Below are positions 1-20,900 of a stretch of DNA of 64,000 bases, piece by piece (within the stretch, counting starts at the first letter, position 1; every line of letters begins with the position of its first letter). Below the pieces are notes generated by a model. The model did no database searches. It was given only the letters and a program-made list of their open reading frames with translations, and was not told the origin of the DNA. The stretch covers positions 87,001-151,000 of the forward strand of contig OU744454.1 in NCBI GenBank assembly GCA_916610825.1, in the 5' to 3' direction. Position numbers and translations under genes: made by a program. This DNA is from Haliclystus octoradiatus (taxonomy: Eukaryota; Cnidaria; Staurozoa; Stauromedusae; Haliclystidae).

Positions 1-277
1 GCTGTAACGCTTGAAAATAGGCCCTTATTACATCTGTGTGATCTTCCTGTGTCCATTTTTGTCTTTTGGCTTTTAATTGAACACCTCCCGTGTTGTTATC
101 AATAGGTTCAGTTTGAGTATTTTGCTCATTTTGATGACCATGTAGATTTTGGGATAAAGAAGAACTTGTTCCAGTAGTACATTTTTCGACCCCAGCCTGG
201 TTCCCTGCTGAGGGACGCACTCCTTGTTTATCCGCGCGACGAGTGATGCGGCATGAAATCTTTTTATTTGTACTCAT
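1..277 (-). pseudogene. N-terminal part of a retroelement polyprotein, cut by window edge
   Basis: An open frame runs on the minus strand from an ATG at 277-275 to the window edge (about 92 codons). It begins MSTNKKISCRITRRADKQG and reaches a basic, tryptophan-containing segment with RQKWTQEDHTDVIRAYFQ at 1-60. Segments of this W-T-x-E-[ND]-x-x-V-[MI]-x-x-[YF] type occur ahead of the reverse transcriptase in some invertebrate retrotransposons; this is recall, not a search. About 260 bp upstream (278-535) is non-repetitive leader that stops where an ATT array begins, so 535 is probably the 5' end of the element. No reverse transcriptase is visible inside the window, so the clade is unresolved. 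Confidence 0.45.
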
Positions 278-532
278 ACTTTGTGTTTGCTGGTAACCCA
301 TAGCATGGGGATGATTTGGCATCACCAAAAAGTAGTGTTTTTATTGTGACACCATCACTAGGTGATTGCCAACCAAGACTTACGAGCGAATCACCTGCCC
401 GGTATGATGTACCCATTGAGGGAGGCTGGCAGATGCTACACCTTGCCCAAGGGTGATCTGGAGGTAGTTGTAACAAAGGGTAATCTCATTCTCCCAAGAA
501 AACGCTTTACAACCGGGCATAGTTTAGTGTCA

Positions 533-1139
<607 letters not shown>

Positions 1140-1145
1140 GCTTAG

Positions 1146-7438
<6,293 letters not shown>

Positions 7439-7733
7439 CAACAACCAAGTGATTAGATTGTGTAAATAAGAATTTTCATACAGGCAGTTATTGACTGATA
7501 AATAGTTCATAGTGATAGTGAGGCACGTGAGAAGAACAATTAATTGTAGTCTTCCTGAAGTGGTGGAAACATGTGACTTTGCCAAATGTAAATTGCATCT
7601 ACAATTTCATATTGCAGCTAAATTATTATATAAATTATATTAATAGTATCTTTGATACACAACATGGAAGCAACTAACAAACACATTGGATGCAAGCATG
7701 GTAGATCATATGTACACACACCAAAACTCACAC

Positions 7734-8931
7734 TCATTCAGTTCTCTTACTATATACAGAGTTTGTATCTTCTTCAGCCAAAGAACAACATTTCTTTTTG
7801 TGATGCGGCCAGTGATATTTCTGACATCTTGAGTCACAGTATCTCACCTGTAAAATAGAGCAGAAAGATTCAATTCAGAGAATACCTGGTTTGATTCTGA
7901 TAACTGTAAGGGGGTAATGAAACAACAGTTTTACTTTTTTGCACTTTGAACATTTCCTTGATGCTTCACCATTTCCGCATGCAAAACATCTATCTTCTGA
8001 GTCATCACTGAACAACAAATAAATAGCAAAACACTGAACGAACAACAAAACATTTTTAACAGAAAGTATAGACTAATATCACTGTACGGCTACAGTGTTG
8101 ATAATTTTCAATAAAAATGGTTGTAAATTTCATGATTGGTCTCGTCATGTGCTTGTGCTATCATTTAAAATTTCAATAACTGACATGTTCATCATACTCA
8201 CTTGTGCGCACCATGGATTGCTTGAGTTATTGCTTGCAATGCCGTTGGATAATTACCCTAAAAAGTCAAAGGTCTCAGTATGTTAAAAATAAGTGTCCAG
8301 CCCAATCAATCAATTGCACTGTTTAACATTGTAAAACATTGATTACTAGTAGTATTTATAAGACTCAAAAAAAGTTCTTAAATAAGAAATTTGACACTTT
8401 GGTAGCTTGCTAACAGGAATGGCCAATCTATTAGGAGGCACAGGCGATCATGTGACTGAATGTTCTTTACCTTTTCAATGGTTGAAAGAGTTCTCACAAG
8501 TTGCTGCAAGGAATTGGATTGAAGGAATGGAAATGAACATATTGACTCACGGATGAGTTCCTCTTGTGCCATGCAGAACCCATCTGCCAACCGTCCATGC
8601 AATAAACTAAGATAGAAGATCACAACAGTTATATAAATAAGAAAATAAAAATCTCAATTTTATTTACCAAAATCTACTGCTTACAATTTCACTAAGCCAT
8701 CCAGACCTCCTTTGCCGACACAGCCTCTCATCCAATCACTGCCGACTTTGATGACATGGCCAAAATGGTGCAGTTTCAATGCTAGTAACTCATTGATATC
8801 TTGTTTATAGAGTGTTGCACATTTGAGATCAATGACTCGTCTTATATCGACGTCATTCTTCATCAGGCAGACATTATCAATCAGAAACAGAATCAACTAG
8901 AAACAAACAAACCAATTTACAGTACTTTGTA

Positions 8932-8962
<31 letters not shown>

Positions 8963-11900
8963 TAAATAGAGGAGTCAAAGACTAAACATTTTGTTACCAT
9001 AACTTAAAGTTTCACGCTTTATTGCGATCATCAGACAGTCAAGATAAATTAAAACAATCTTGACTACAATCTTCTATGTAAAGCACAAACGTCAGATGTT
9101 TTGAATAATACATTTTACATAAACATTACGATAGTATGCTCTTTCGTTAAAATGTGATGATAGATTTTGAAATAGTTTTCAGTCTAAAAGAATAAGATTT
9201 AAATAACATTTATCTTAATACATAGGCTATAGTGGGTACAATCAAACCCAAGCAAAATCCATTATTATTTGTCCCATTTCTCACCTGTGCCAGATGGGGA
9301 GTATTAAGATATAAGATAAGACATTTAGTAAGTTTGACTTTCGTATTATCTTGAAACCATAGTTCAATAACAAATGAGGGCATCACATTATCACAACATT
9401 GGAGCAGATATACATGCTATTATTAAAGACACCATGTGGAGGCGCCTACCTTGACAGGATTCAAAGTTGAGATGAGTAAATACCGATGTAGAGGATCAGC
9501 CAATCCAGGAAGTAGTTTAGGATGTGTCTCCAGACCTAACAGATGCCCAATCAAGCAATCATTAACAAGTGTTACCACGGTGTTACTTAAACGGAAAATT
9601 GGGATTGCGTTATACCTTGGCAAGTTGTGTAATAGAGAATATCTTCAAGTGGGAGGTAGTTGTTGATCAGAGCAACACAATCATGGCGACCTGTAATTTG
9701 AAATCATTTTATTCACACAATACGCAAATCAATAACCATCAAATATTTTCAATAAACTTACCTGTGAATGCTCCTAGTTGCGATGCTGTTCTGTTAATAG
9801 TATTCTTCAAAGAGGAGTTGGCGCCATTGTTGAGTAGCACTTGAATTGTATCTGTGGATCCTGTTTAAAACAAAGAAATAAAATTTGAATTCCATAATTG
9901 AACCTGAATTACTGGGAAAACTAAACATCATTATGTTATTAAATACCTGAGAGTGTAGCAAACATCAAAGAGGTGTACTAGAAAGAGATAAATGGTTATG
10001 ACCCAATGATTAGTTAAAACCATGTCACCTCAAACAATATACAAGTGGCGCATAGTAAGATGCATAGATCTCTGTTTGCCTCCCTGTGAAGATAACTTCA
10101 TGAGAATGAGATTGCCATGAACCCATCAAAATACCTATGTTCAAAGTCACTTATCACATGCCCATGTTCCAATACCACAGAAACTGTTTTTAACATCCCC
10201 TTTTATAACAGAATAGAAAAAAGGCTTTTTCTAGCTCCCACGGAAGGCCTTGTGAGTCTTCAGCCCAATGTTGTTACTGTTGAGAAGCTGACATATTTAA
10301 TTTTCTTCACTAAGGAGGTGGTTTAGCTCTATAGTCTCTATATACAGTATGGATTCCAGAATCAAAAAGCTTTTGGTAACATGAACGGTATAAAATAAAG
10401 ATTGACTCTTACAATTTAAGCATTATAAGATTTCAAAAGTGTTATTCCATTTCAGTTAAAAGGACTACAATGTTACAATGATTACTGAAGCGGTTTGGGG
10501 AAAATTTTCAACTAAACATGGTATGGATTTCAGTTCCACTATTTGCCATTTCAATAGATAAGTAGTAACAACATTGAGCATAAATTTAAAATTGAGCTAT
10601 CCTGTTTCAAACCCTGTTTCAAATCCATGCAGTTACCAAAATGTTTATTAAAATCAAAGAAGCAGTGAATAAATTGATGTGGCATATATATATATAGGTA
10701 TTTAGTTGAAACCGACTAGGGTACTATTGGATGAGCTGCATTCTGATTGGCTGCTCAATCGTTGACTATTTTCTCATAGTCAACGCTGGCAAGTTCCCTC
10801 GCAAATTTCAAAAAGTAAACAAGGGTTCGCAAATGTTTTTGAATCAAAATTTTATACAAATTACGAGAGTAAATTATAATTTCCGTCCCTGAGAAAACAA
10901 AACAAGTAACAAAAAGCTATGCATATACAATTTAAATCTTATTTAACAATCTTCTTGCAACTTCTCGCTACTAGGAAGTATTAATATCCAACTGTTTTGT
11001 TTTAAAAATTAAATCTGAATCCAGTCGATTTAAAATTCATTCTCCAAATCACGACGCTGCAGTCGTCACGGATGTCTTTGATTGACGGTTGTATTTAAAT
11101 TAATTATGCAGAAAGCGAATAAATAGTTGGAATTTATTTCTTTTGATATGTTTTGCTTGTACCACTAGTCGGTTTCTACTAAAACAAAAATTAGACAAAT
11201 TGTTAAATAGTATACGCTTAAAACTAAAATGTCATAATCCCCCCGTATTACAGACCTGTATACTATAATAGTATTTCACAATTTAAAAGAAATACGCCCA
11301 TACCAGTATCGTATAGTAGTTCATGATTTGAAAATGAAAGCTTGAATTACAGTAAGATTTTGCCAAATATTCTCAAGACTTCCAGTTGCAGTTTGATATT
11401 AATAATTTACTACAGATATCTAACTCAATGTGAACCATATACAAAATACGTCATAGATAAAATCATAGTGATAAAATGCCATAATAAGATACCATATAAA
11501 AAAATATATCAATATTGTCATTTCGGTTATGACTTTTTGAATAGGTTTTTGATTTAAAAGTTGGCTGATGAATGTCAAAGCACAACTAATACAAAGACAC
11601 TTAAGATTTTGCAATCAACTTTAAATTATCGCAGTTCACTTAAAATGACAATTTATGTATATCGCAGTTCACTGACCTAATCAGATCCTAACCACTCGGT
11701 CGTTGAATTTGTCGGAATGATAATACAATTGCGCGGCTTGGTTTACTAAAATCCTACCACTGTCCACGCCACGCCTTGGTTGAATTTTTCGGCTTGAATT
11801 TTTTTGAACAAATGTTGAAATTATCCTTGGGACCAGGAGCCTTTAGAGATTTGAGATTTATTTATAATTATATTTCATTATGATTTTCCTTATCGCTGTT

Positions 11901-14900
11901 ACTAAATATCTTTGATAGATAATTTGATAAGGCGGATATTTGGGGATGTTTTTACAATTCAAATGATGAAACCAAATAAGGTTTTTTTGAATTTCGTAAA
12001 CATAGCACACTCTGTAGTGAAATTTATAAATGATTTTCAGCTGAGAGCTACGTCTGGATTAAATAAACATAAATAATCACAAAAGTAGAAAGTAGTTTTC
12101 GTCATCATCCCAATTTATGTTTTTGGTTTTGTTCGAAAAATTTCAAACACTTGATCATATTCACGATTCATTGCCTGCACGGCTTTGCTCTGGATGGCGG
12201 CGGCTTTGATCTTTTACGGAAAACTTGATTTTTCAATTTTACGTCGAATTCAGCTGATTTTTCAAAATTACATATTGCCTATGTTCAGACCACGGTTTTT
12301 GAGATTAGCGCGTACAAAGTTTTGAAGGTAATTTTTGCATAGTAGTAGTAGAGATTATTGTTTATAACTGAATTTAGATTTGATTTGATGTATATTTGTA
12401 AATGATCAATGTTATATTATCTTATGTTATAAATGTTGGTTATGTTAAACCCTGTATATTTTATACAGTAACAGTTGTGCCCCCTGTGCAACAGACATCA
12501 AGCATGTGCTTGGCGATTGATCATGTCAGGTTGATAAAACCAGAGCCATCTATTTACAAGAGTTGGGACACGCTTTCATGTGCCGCTATCGTCTCCAATT
12601 GGACAGATGCCAGTCACGTGATTTTTGGATGCCATCTTTGTTCTTTTGGAAACAGGTTCTCAATCATTTCAAGTGAAACGCACGAAAAAATACAATACAA
12701 TATGGCTGAAAAAACACACAACATTCTCCTGCACATGCGCACTGTTAAAAACGTGCTCGGGTCCAGGCAAAAAGATACAAAAATGGCAGAAGTGTCCCAA
12801 CTCTTGTAAATAGATGGCTCTGGATAAAACACTACAGCAACTAGATTGTATTGTTATCTTTTATTTCTTCTGTTTTACTACTGTTCTTTATTATTGAATG
12901 AACTTATAACATGGTGTCAGATGTGGGATTCCTCTGAAAGATTGGAAGCTATTATTACTTGAAAGTAGTTGTTTGAAGTCAGAAGAAATTTTAAGATGGC
13001 GGATCATGGAGATATTTCTAAACCTGGTCCTTTAGTTCTTGATGCTAATGCTGCAGAAAATTGGATAAAGTTTCTGATGAGATTTAAAATATATTTAGTA
13101 GCTAAAGAAAAGGATACAAAGCCAGATAAACTGAAAGTCAACCTGTTGTTAAATTTTGCAGGCCCTGCTGCAATAGAAGAATACTCACATTTTACATACG
13201 GACCATTGGAAGGGGAAAATGAGTTGAACTTTGAAGTTGTTTGTGATAAATTTACAGAACTCTGCTCTGGTGCTAGAAATGTGATTTATGAACGATTAAT
13301 TTTCAATCGTCGTTGCCAAACAGATGGTGAATTGATTGATGCCTTTGTAAGTGACTTAAAAAGATTGGCACTTACTTGTGAATTTGGAATCTTAAAGATT
13401 CTCTTATACGTGACCGGATTATTGGAGGAGTAAAATCAGATGACTTGCGTGGAGAGCTTTTGAAAAAGCCCCAGTTGACACTCCAGATAGCTCATAGTCT
13501 CTGTCGAACATTTGAGGCGTCAGAACGCCAAAAAGGTCAGTTTAGCAGCATGCATGGAGATATAAAGATCAATCAAATTGCAAGAGCAGATGAAGATAAA
13601 TGTACAAATTTTAGAAGTACAAAGCCTAAAAGAAAATGTCGGTATTGTGGATATCATCATTCATTCAGTGACCCAAAAAAATGTCCTGCATATACTCAGA
13701 AGTGTCACAACTGCAAGGAAAAGGGACATTTTTCAAAACAATGCACACAATCTAAACAAAGCAAGTCTGTTGATGTCTTGAATAACAGTGGAGACACTAA
13801 TGACGTTGAAATCGAACATGCGTATTTCGATTATATTGAAGTGGAATCTGTTTCGGTCTCAAAAACAAAGCGTAAGAGCATGATCACAGTGAATATCTCT
13901 GGTGTTGATGTTGCTATGAAAGCAGATACGGGAGCCGATGCATCGGTGATCCCTCTAAGTATATTCAAAGGAATTAGTAAAAAGACGCTTAAAAAATCTA
14001 AGCAACCCTTGAAAGGTTGGCTGGCAACCAAAGCGATATATCCTGTTGGAAGTGTAACGCTGCATTATCTGCATACTAAATACAAGCATCGTAGTGTGGA
14101 GTTACCGTTTCTAGTAGTGGAGGGGGATTTTATTCCGTTACTAAGCTGTGAAGCTTGTTTGGATCTGGAAGTTCTGGAGTTTTTGAACTTAAATCTGATA
14201 GGGACTATGTTTGAGAACGACTTACAAGACAATCAACTTTCAACAGATCCAATACTTAAAGATTACGCTGATTGTTTTAGCAGACGACCGGGAAAATTGC
14301 AACAGCCAGTTCATTTGGAGGTTGACAAGGACGTTGCACCAGTGGTACACCCTCCTAGAAAGATCCCTATTGCTTTGCTGAAGCACTGTCGAAAGAAATT
14401 AGATGAAATGATTGCAGATGGGGTTGTTGTAAAAGAAGACAGCAATACACCTTGGGTATCTTCCATGCTTGTAATTGACAAGAGAAAGGCTAAAGAGCAA
14501 ACAATGTCTCCGTCTACAAAAGATATTAGATTGTGTATTGATCCTCGTGATCTTAACAAGGCTTTAAAACGTTGCCACCATCCCATGAAAACCGTAGAAG
14601 ATGTTGCTACTCGTCTTTCAGGTGCTACTTGTTTTGCCACACTTGATGCATGCAGTGGTTTTTGGCAGCTCCCTGTTGACAAACAAGTTCTAAATTATTG
14701 ACATTTAATACACCTTGGGGAAGGTATCGTTTCAAACGCCTTCCATTTGGAATAGCTCCAGCACCAGAACTTTATCAAAGGGAGATGGAGCGGCTATTTG
14801 CAGATATTGATGTGGAGATTATCGTTGATGATTTCTTGATTTACGGCCGGGACGAAGAAGATATGAACTCTAAACTACGGTTAGTGCTGGAAAGAAGCCG

Positions 14901-17900
14901 ACAGATTGGTTTGAAATTTAATCCAGATAAAACTAAGTTACGGGTTTCAGAACTGTCATATGTTGGACATTCATTGACAGCTGATGGATTAAAACCTGAT
15001 CCAAAAAAGATTGAAGCAATATCTCAAATGCCTCCTCCTACTGACAAAGAAGGAGTGCTGCGCTTATTAGGTATTATTAATTACCTTGATAAATTTATAA
15101 GTCATAAGGCTGACATACAAGGACCTAAATCCCAATTAACACAGAAGACGTCATGTTTTGTCTGGGATGCTGCACAACAAGCTGCTTTTGAAACTCTTAA
15201 AGACGTAATTTCAAAGGCTCCTGTTTTATCGTACTTTGATAATTGCAAAGACACTATACTAAATGTGGATGCAAGCAGTACAGGATTAGGTGGTGTATTA
15301 TTACAAGAAGGAAAGCCTATCGTTTATGCTTCAAGAACACTAACACAGAGTGAACGGAACTATGCAAATATAGAACGAGAGTTACTAGCCATTGCATGGG
15401 GTTGTTCGAAGTACCATACTTATGTTTACGGTAGAAAGGTAATTGTCGAGACCGATCATAAACCATTAGAGGCAATATTCCGCAAGCCGTTGAATGAAGC
15501 ACCACCCCGTTTACAAAGAATGCTACTACAGCTTAGTCGCTATGATTTGCAGGTGCGATATGTACCTGGTCGTTTACAGTTTATATCAGATTGCTTAAGT
15601 CGAGCACCTATTACACCTTTACATCAAAAGCCTGATCCAAAGTTTTCCAATATTGTAGGCATCAACTTAGTTACATCTTCTGGCATATCAGATAGTAGCA
15701 TAACAGTGTTATCAGCAGCCACTAAGAACGACGATGTACTTATGACTGTTCTTGAATATGTTGTAAAAGGCTGGCCAGAAGATAAAGACCTTGTCTCAGA
15801 AGGAGCTAAAGAATATTGGCAGTATCGGAGTGAGCTATGTATGGAAAATGGACTTTTGTTTAAATCTGACCGTGTAGTCGTCCCTCAAACTCTTCGTTCT
15901 GATGTATTAGATGAAGTTCATGGTGCTCATCTTGGAGAAATTAAAAGTTTATGCTTCGAATCATGCCCTGTGTGTCTTGCCTTTAGAAACAATCAGCAAA
16001 AAGAGTCGATGCATCCCCACGATATACCTGGCCTTCCATGGCAAGATGTTGGCACCGACCTCTTTGAATTTGGTGGACATGACTACTTGATAGTCACCGA
16101 CTTCTATTCCAAATACTTTGAAGTGGAAACTTTACAACAGAAAACAGCAAACTGTGTTATCAATAACATGAAAAAATATTTGCCCGCTATGGTGTTCCTG
16201 AGAAAGTGATAAGTGACAACGGCTCTCAATACAGCAACACTAGAGATTTATTTGATCAGTCTCATCAGTTTCAAATGTTTGCTAAGGAATGGGGTTTTAA
16301 GAATCCAACAAATTCACCCGAGTATCCCCAAAGCAACGGAGCTGCAGAAAGAGCAATTCAAACTGTTGAAAGAATTTTCAAAAAAGCAGCAGCAAGTCAA
16401 AAAGATCCACATGAGGCAATTCTAAAGTACCGTAATACACCGTTTCACGATGTTGGGTATTCACCTGTCCAATTGCTCATGAGTAGAAGAACGAGAACAA
16501 AAATACCAACCCATCAGCGCCTTCTATTACCAAATGCAGTAGATCCCAAATACGTGGTTGAAGTCTTGAAGAAGCGTCAGCAGGCCACCAAACAGCGCTA
16601 TGACACTAGCAGTCGTGATTTGCCAATACTCAAGGCCGGTGATGAAGTTTGCATGCGTCGCCGAGGTGTTAAGCAATGGGAATCAGCAGAGGTCCTGCCA
16701 AGATCATACCGGGTATCAGACAGACAAGGGAGAGTATTCCGTAGAAGTCGACGCCATCTGATTGCCGTACCTGGTGGGTCAGCTCCTGATGAAATGTCTC
16801 TACACCCGAAGAGGTAGAAACAACCAATACAGAAGCTGATGCCACTACAGACAATGTGCCGATTCAAACACCACCATTGCGAAGGTCTAGTCGTTTACTT
16901 AAGCCTCCTGAACGATTTATAGAAACATGTTGAAGAGGGAAATGTTATATTATCTTATGTTATAAATGTTGGTTATGTTAAACCCTGTATATTTTATACA
17001 GTAACAGTTGTGCCCTCTGTGCAACAGACATCAAGCATGTGCTTGGCGATTGATCATGTCAGGTTGATAAAACACTACAGCAACTAGATTGTATTGTTAT
17101 TGTTATCTTTTATTTCTTCTGTTTTACTACTGTTCTTTATTATTGAATGAACTTATAACAATCAATAAATGATGCTTATAGGGCAAACAAAGGAAGAAGG
17201 TATTCAACCCATTTTGCTTACATGCAGCCTAATTAGAGTGTTTACATTTCTCTGTAAAGTTTAGATCATTAAAATTGTTTTTAAATTTAGTATAGTAAAT
17301 TTAGTATACGACTTAGTAACAACTACATATTCTGGAAAAGAGTTCCATAACGGGATTACGCGATTAAAATTGGAATATGCAACACAATTATTTACAGCAA
17401 CAGGTCCAGGGATAATTTTTGTGAAGTGACCGCAAATTTGATGGTCAATTGTACGAAACTTTAAAATTTCACAGGGAATTTCTACAATGTCATTTACAAT
17501 TTTGAAAACCATATGTAAATCAGATCTTATTCTACATGATTAAAGTGAATCAATATGCAGTAAATCTGATTGATTGTGATAGTCCGTGAATTTCATATTT
17601 GCCTGGCGGCATACAGGTTTTGTAAATCGGTTTTGTACTTTTTCGATTAGATCGATATCTTTAATCAGATATGGACATCATAACTGAGTGTCATTTTCAA
17701 GAATTGGTCGAACATATGCGATAAAGGCATTTGTAAGCAGACAAGGATTATGCGATGTAAAACATTTAAGGATTAAATATGCTCTGGCTGCAATTGATGA
17801 ACAAAAGCTAGAGAACTTTAGATTGGATGCTAATAGTAGATCCAAGTCTCAGAGTTTATTAGTAACTTGTAAAGGCTGATGAAAGAGATAATGTAAATGA

Positions 17901-20900
17901 TTGTGTACATTCAGATTTCCACACGATATTGAGATGCATTTTTCATTGGCTATTCAAAGCTGGCTGCCAGTCTTCTGACCATTTATGAAATTTGGCTAGA
18001 AGCACAGTTGACAGCCTCTTTCCAACCAATTAAAAATATCATTGACTTAAACAAGGAACAGTAATGGTCCAAGAACTGACTCCTGATGGACACTGGTAGT
18101 TTACGAAGCTGCTAGTGTTTCTGGTGAAATTTGGTATCTTCTTCTGATAAATAATTGGTTATACAGTAATGGCAAATCACTGATATTATACTTGTTGAAA
18201 GCTCCATAGGGATTGAAGGGAACTGAATATATTTGACCTATCACATGTCACATGTCACATGATATGTAGAGAGAATATCCTACAGGGATGTTGCTATAGA
18301 TGTGCCTGTAATTAAGAAAGAGACAGCTGAAATGAATTAAGTACCTTGTGTTCCTGATCGTTGTCGTTGATGTCAGCACCACAAGAAAGCAGCATTTTGA
18401 CCATTTCAGCATTTCCTTTAAAAGATGCATGCATTAATGGAGTCATACCACTCTACAAACAACAAATTGATGGTTTGCGTACAATAGATTAAGTTCTAGG
18501 TCTTATAATAAAAAAATAACAGTAGGCCTACAGATAGAATGTTTATACCTTATCATGACAATTGACGTTGACATCGCCTTGAGACAGCGCTTCTTTAACT
18601 GCACCAATATTGCCTTTCAAAAGATTTTCAAAATCAATTATGATCCAAGATGTCTAATCAAATTATCAATATTCTAAAGATAAAGTCTATTGATACAAAT
18701 GGCAACAGAAAAATGCTCCTCGCTCCATATTGGTAGCCAACTCATTGACGCTGACCATCTCATCAAAGCTTTTACTACCTACATTCGGCCTATCTTAGAG
18801 TATGCGTCGCCAGTGTTTTCCCCTTATTTATCAAAGGACATTGAATTGATTGAAAAAGTTCAACGTCGATTCACTAAAAAAGTTTTTGCTCGCTGTCTAG
18901 GAGATACAACGGCTTCTTATTCAGATCGTTTAATTGGTCTTGGTTTATTATCTCTGGAATCTCGCAGACAATATCTCGATCTCTGTCGATTCTACAAAAT
19001 ATTTAATGGCACTGTTGATTTAGAAATTCCATCAGATGTAACTCTGAGACAATCAACAAGAACACAAGGACATCAATCTAAATGTTATGTTGATTCTGCA
19101 AAGAGCAATGCAAGACATAATTATTTTTTCAACCGTGTTATACCTCAATGGAACAATCTACCAGAATATTGTAAATATATGTTAACTGAGTCTGGTAATT
19201 GCACTACATAAAATATTATTTCAATCTCCATATAGAGTCAGCGCAATTATTGCCTTCTGTATGTTAATTGTTTTGCAAATTTTTTCTAAATTTCAAATAC
19301 ATATATATATATAAATCTGAGTTAGACTATCTTGGTTCTATTATAATATCTTGATACTACTCAGTCTATATATCATGTTTATATTTCCTATGCATGTGCC
19401 AGATTGAAAATAGTGTAATTTACACGCTTGAGATTTATTTAAATTTAATAGTTGAAATCCTACATAGGAAAGTGTACTGCTCGCCTGAGATCTTTTCAGT
19501 CTGGTGAATGTGTACCTATTAAATGTTCATATTGACTGACAGCCTGTATGGAGAACATCCACGTTGGCTAAATATAGAATATATGATTTCTTATTTTGGA
19601 AGGAATTCATATATTGAGATACACATTTTAGACACTTACGGTTATCCTCATCACGCTTACAGTTAATGCTGAAATTGAAGGTAATCAACCAGGTTCTTCG
19701 TGATTCTAAATAGTCCTATAAATACATTAGGCCTAAATTGCAAAGAATACTTTTTTTCGAACATATTGGATTATTTTCTAGGCCAACATATGATATAATT
19801 AAATAAATCATATATTTTGATAATCTAAACATCAATGAGATCTATGTTCTTATGCAGTCATTCAGGCCCCTGAGGGTGTTCTTACTATTCAAGCATCACC
19901 GGAGTCACAATGAGTGATTCCACACTCCTCGCTTCTTCGTCATCAGTTATTTAGAAATACCTAATAACTATATATAACCTGGGAACAGTTTCAATCCAAT
20001 AACAAATAGCATTGTCACCATTTTTATTGTTCATGTAAAAAAGACTATCAAAAGATGTAGGCTAATAACAGGGTTGGAAACATACAAGTAAATGCTTCTA
20101 AAGGAGACACTTTAGAAGGCCACAGCGGCCGCGAATGCAAGCCAAGATCCGCCAAGATTGCATCGTAATATAGTTTTTATTAAGTTCAAGCAAATCTATT
20201 TTCATATGAATACATGTGGTATTGCGCTTGCTTGCGGTTTGTGCCTCAGGGCACGTTTGTGCCTCAGGGCACGTAGTATTGCAGCGTTGCCCCATTTACG
20301 CATTGGTTGTTGTTGAAATGTTTTATTTCCTGCTTATATATATATGTATGTTGTAATGTATAGCATAATCAGTCCTTTGAAAAAAGTTATGTATAACTTA
20401 AAGGTTTCTGAATAAATGATGATGATGATGATGTTATCCTAATTCCACACATGGATTGTTGTTGTCCTCATTGTTTATATTCAATAGTACAGAATAGTAC
20501 AGAAAGTCTTTCGGAATAGTCTATTAGTGCTACTATTACTATTTCGTACTATATCATGTTCCACACTCTTTCAAATATTCATCCAGTTGAATTATTTTCT
20601 GCACACAGAAACCTACAGTGTTGCATCAAAGCGCAACAACATTAGTTCTACTAAACTGTATAATTATTTTCTGATTTTCTGTAGAAAAGAAACGGGCATT
20701 TTTATTATGAGTTTTGCATCTTTCCCTGCTTGTTTGACATAAACTGTAGACTGTAAAATAATTGCTAGGCAACTTAGATTAGGAGATGTCATCAATCGAC
20801 ATAGCAGACCTTCCAAGTCTCACGGCTTTCCCGTGAGTCTCACGCTTTTACATTGATTCTCACGGTCTCACGGTTTCTCTCACTTTCTCACGGCAAATCC

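Larger units (their letters stand above)
12410..17160 (+). mobile_element. Gypsy-type LTR retrotransposon with 5-bp TSD
   Basis: The LTRs start TGTTATATTA and end CTTATAACA. The element is flanked by the direct repeat ATCAA at 12405-12409 and 17161-17165. After the 5' LTR comes TGGTGTCAGATGTGGGAT, the usual place and form of a primer binding site. GAAGAGGGAAA directly before the 3' LTR is a polypurine tract. The internal region encodes gag, protease, RT, RNase H and integrase in the order typical of Gypsy, but in several broken frames. The element sits in an ANKMY2 intron in the opposite orientation. Confidence 0.95.

Noticed and set aside
12402..12832. Overlapping frames of 62-135 codons on both strands
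   Set aside because: They cover the 5' LTR and the MITE in it; no recognisable protein and the frames depend on the insertion.
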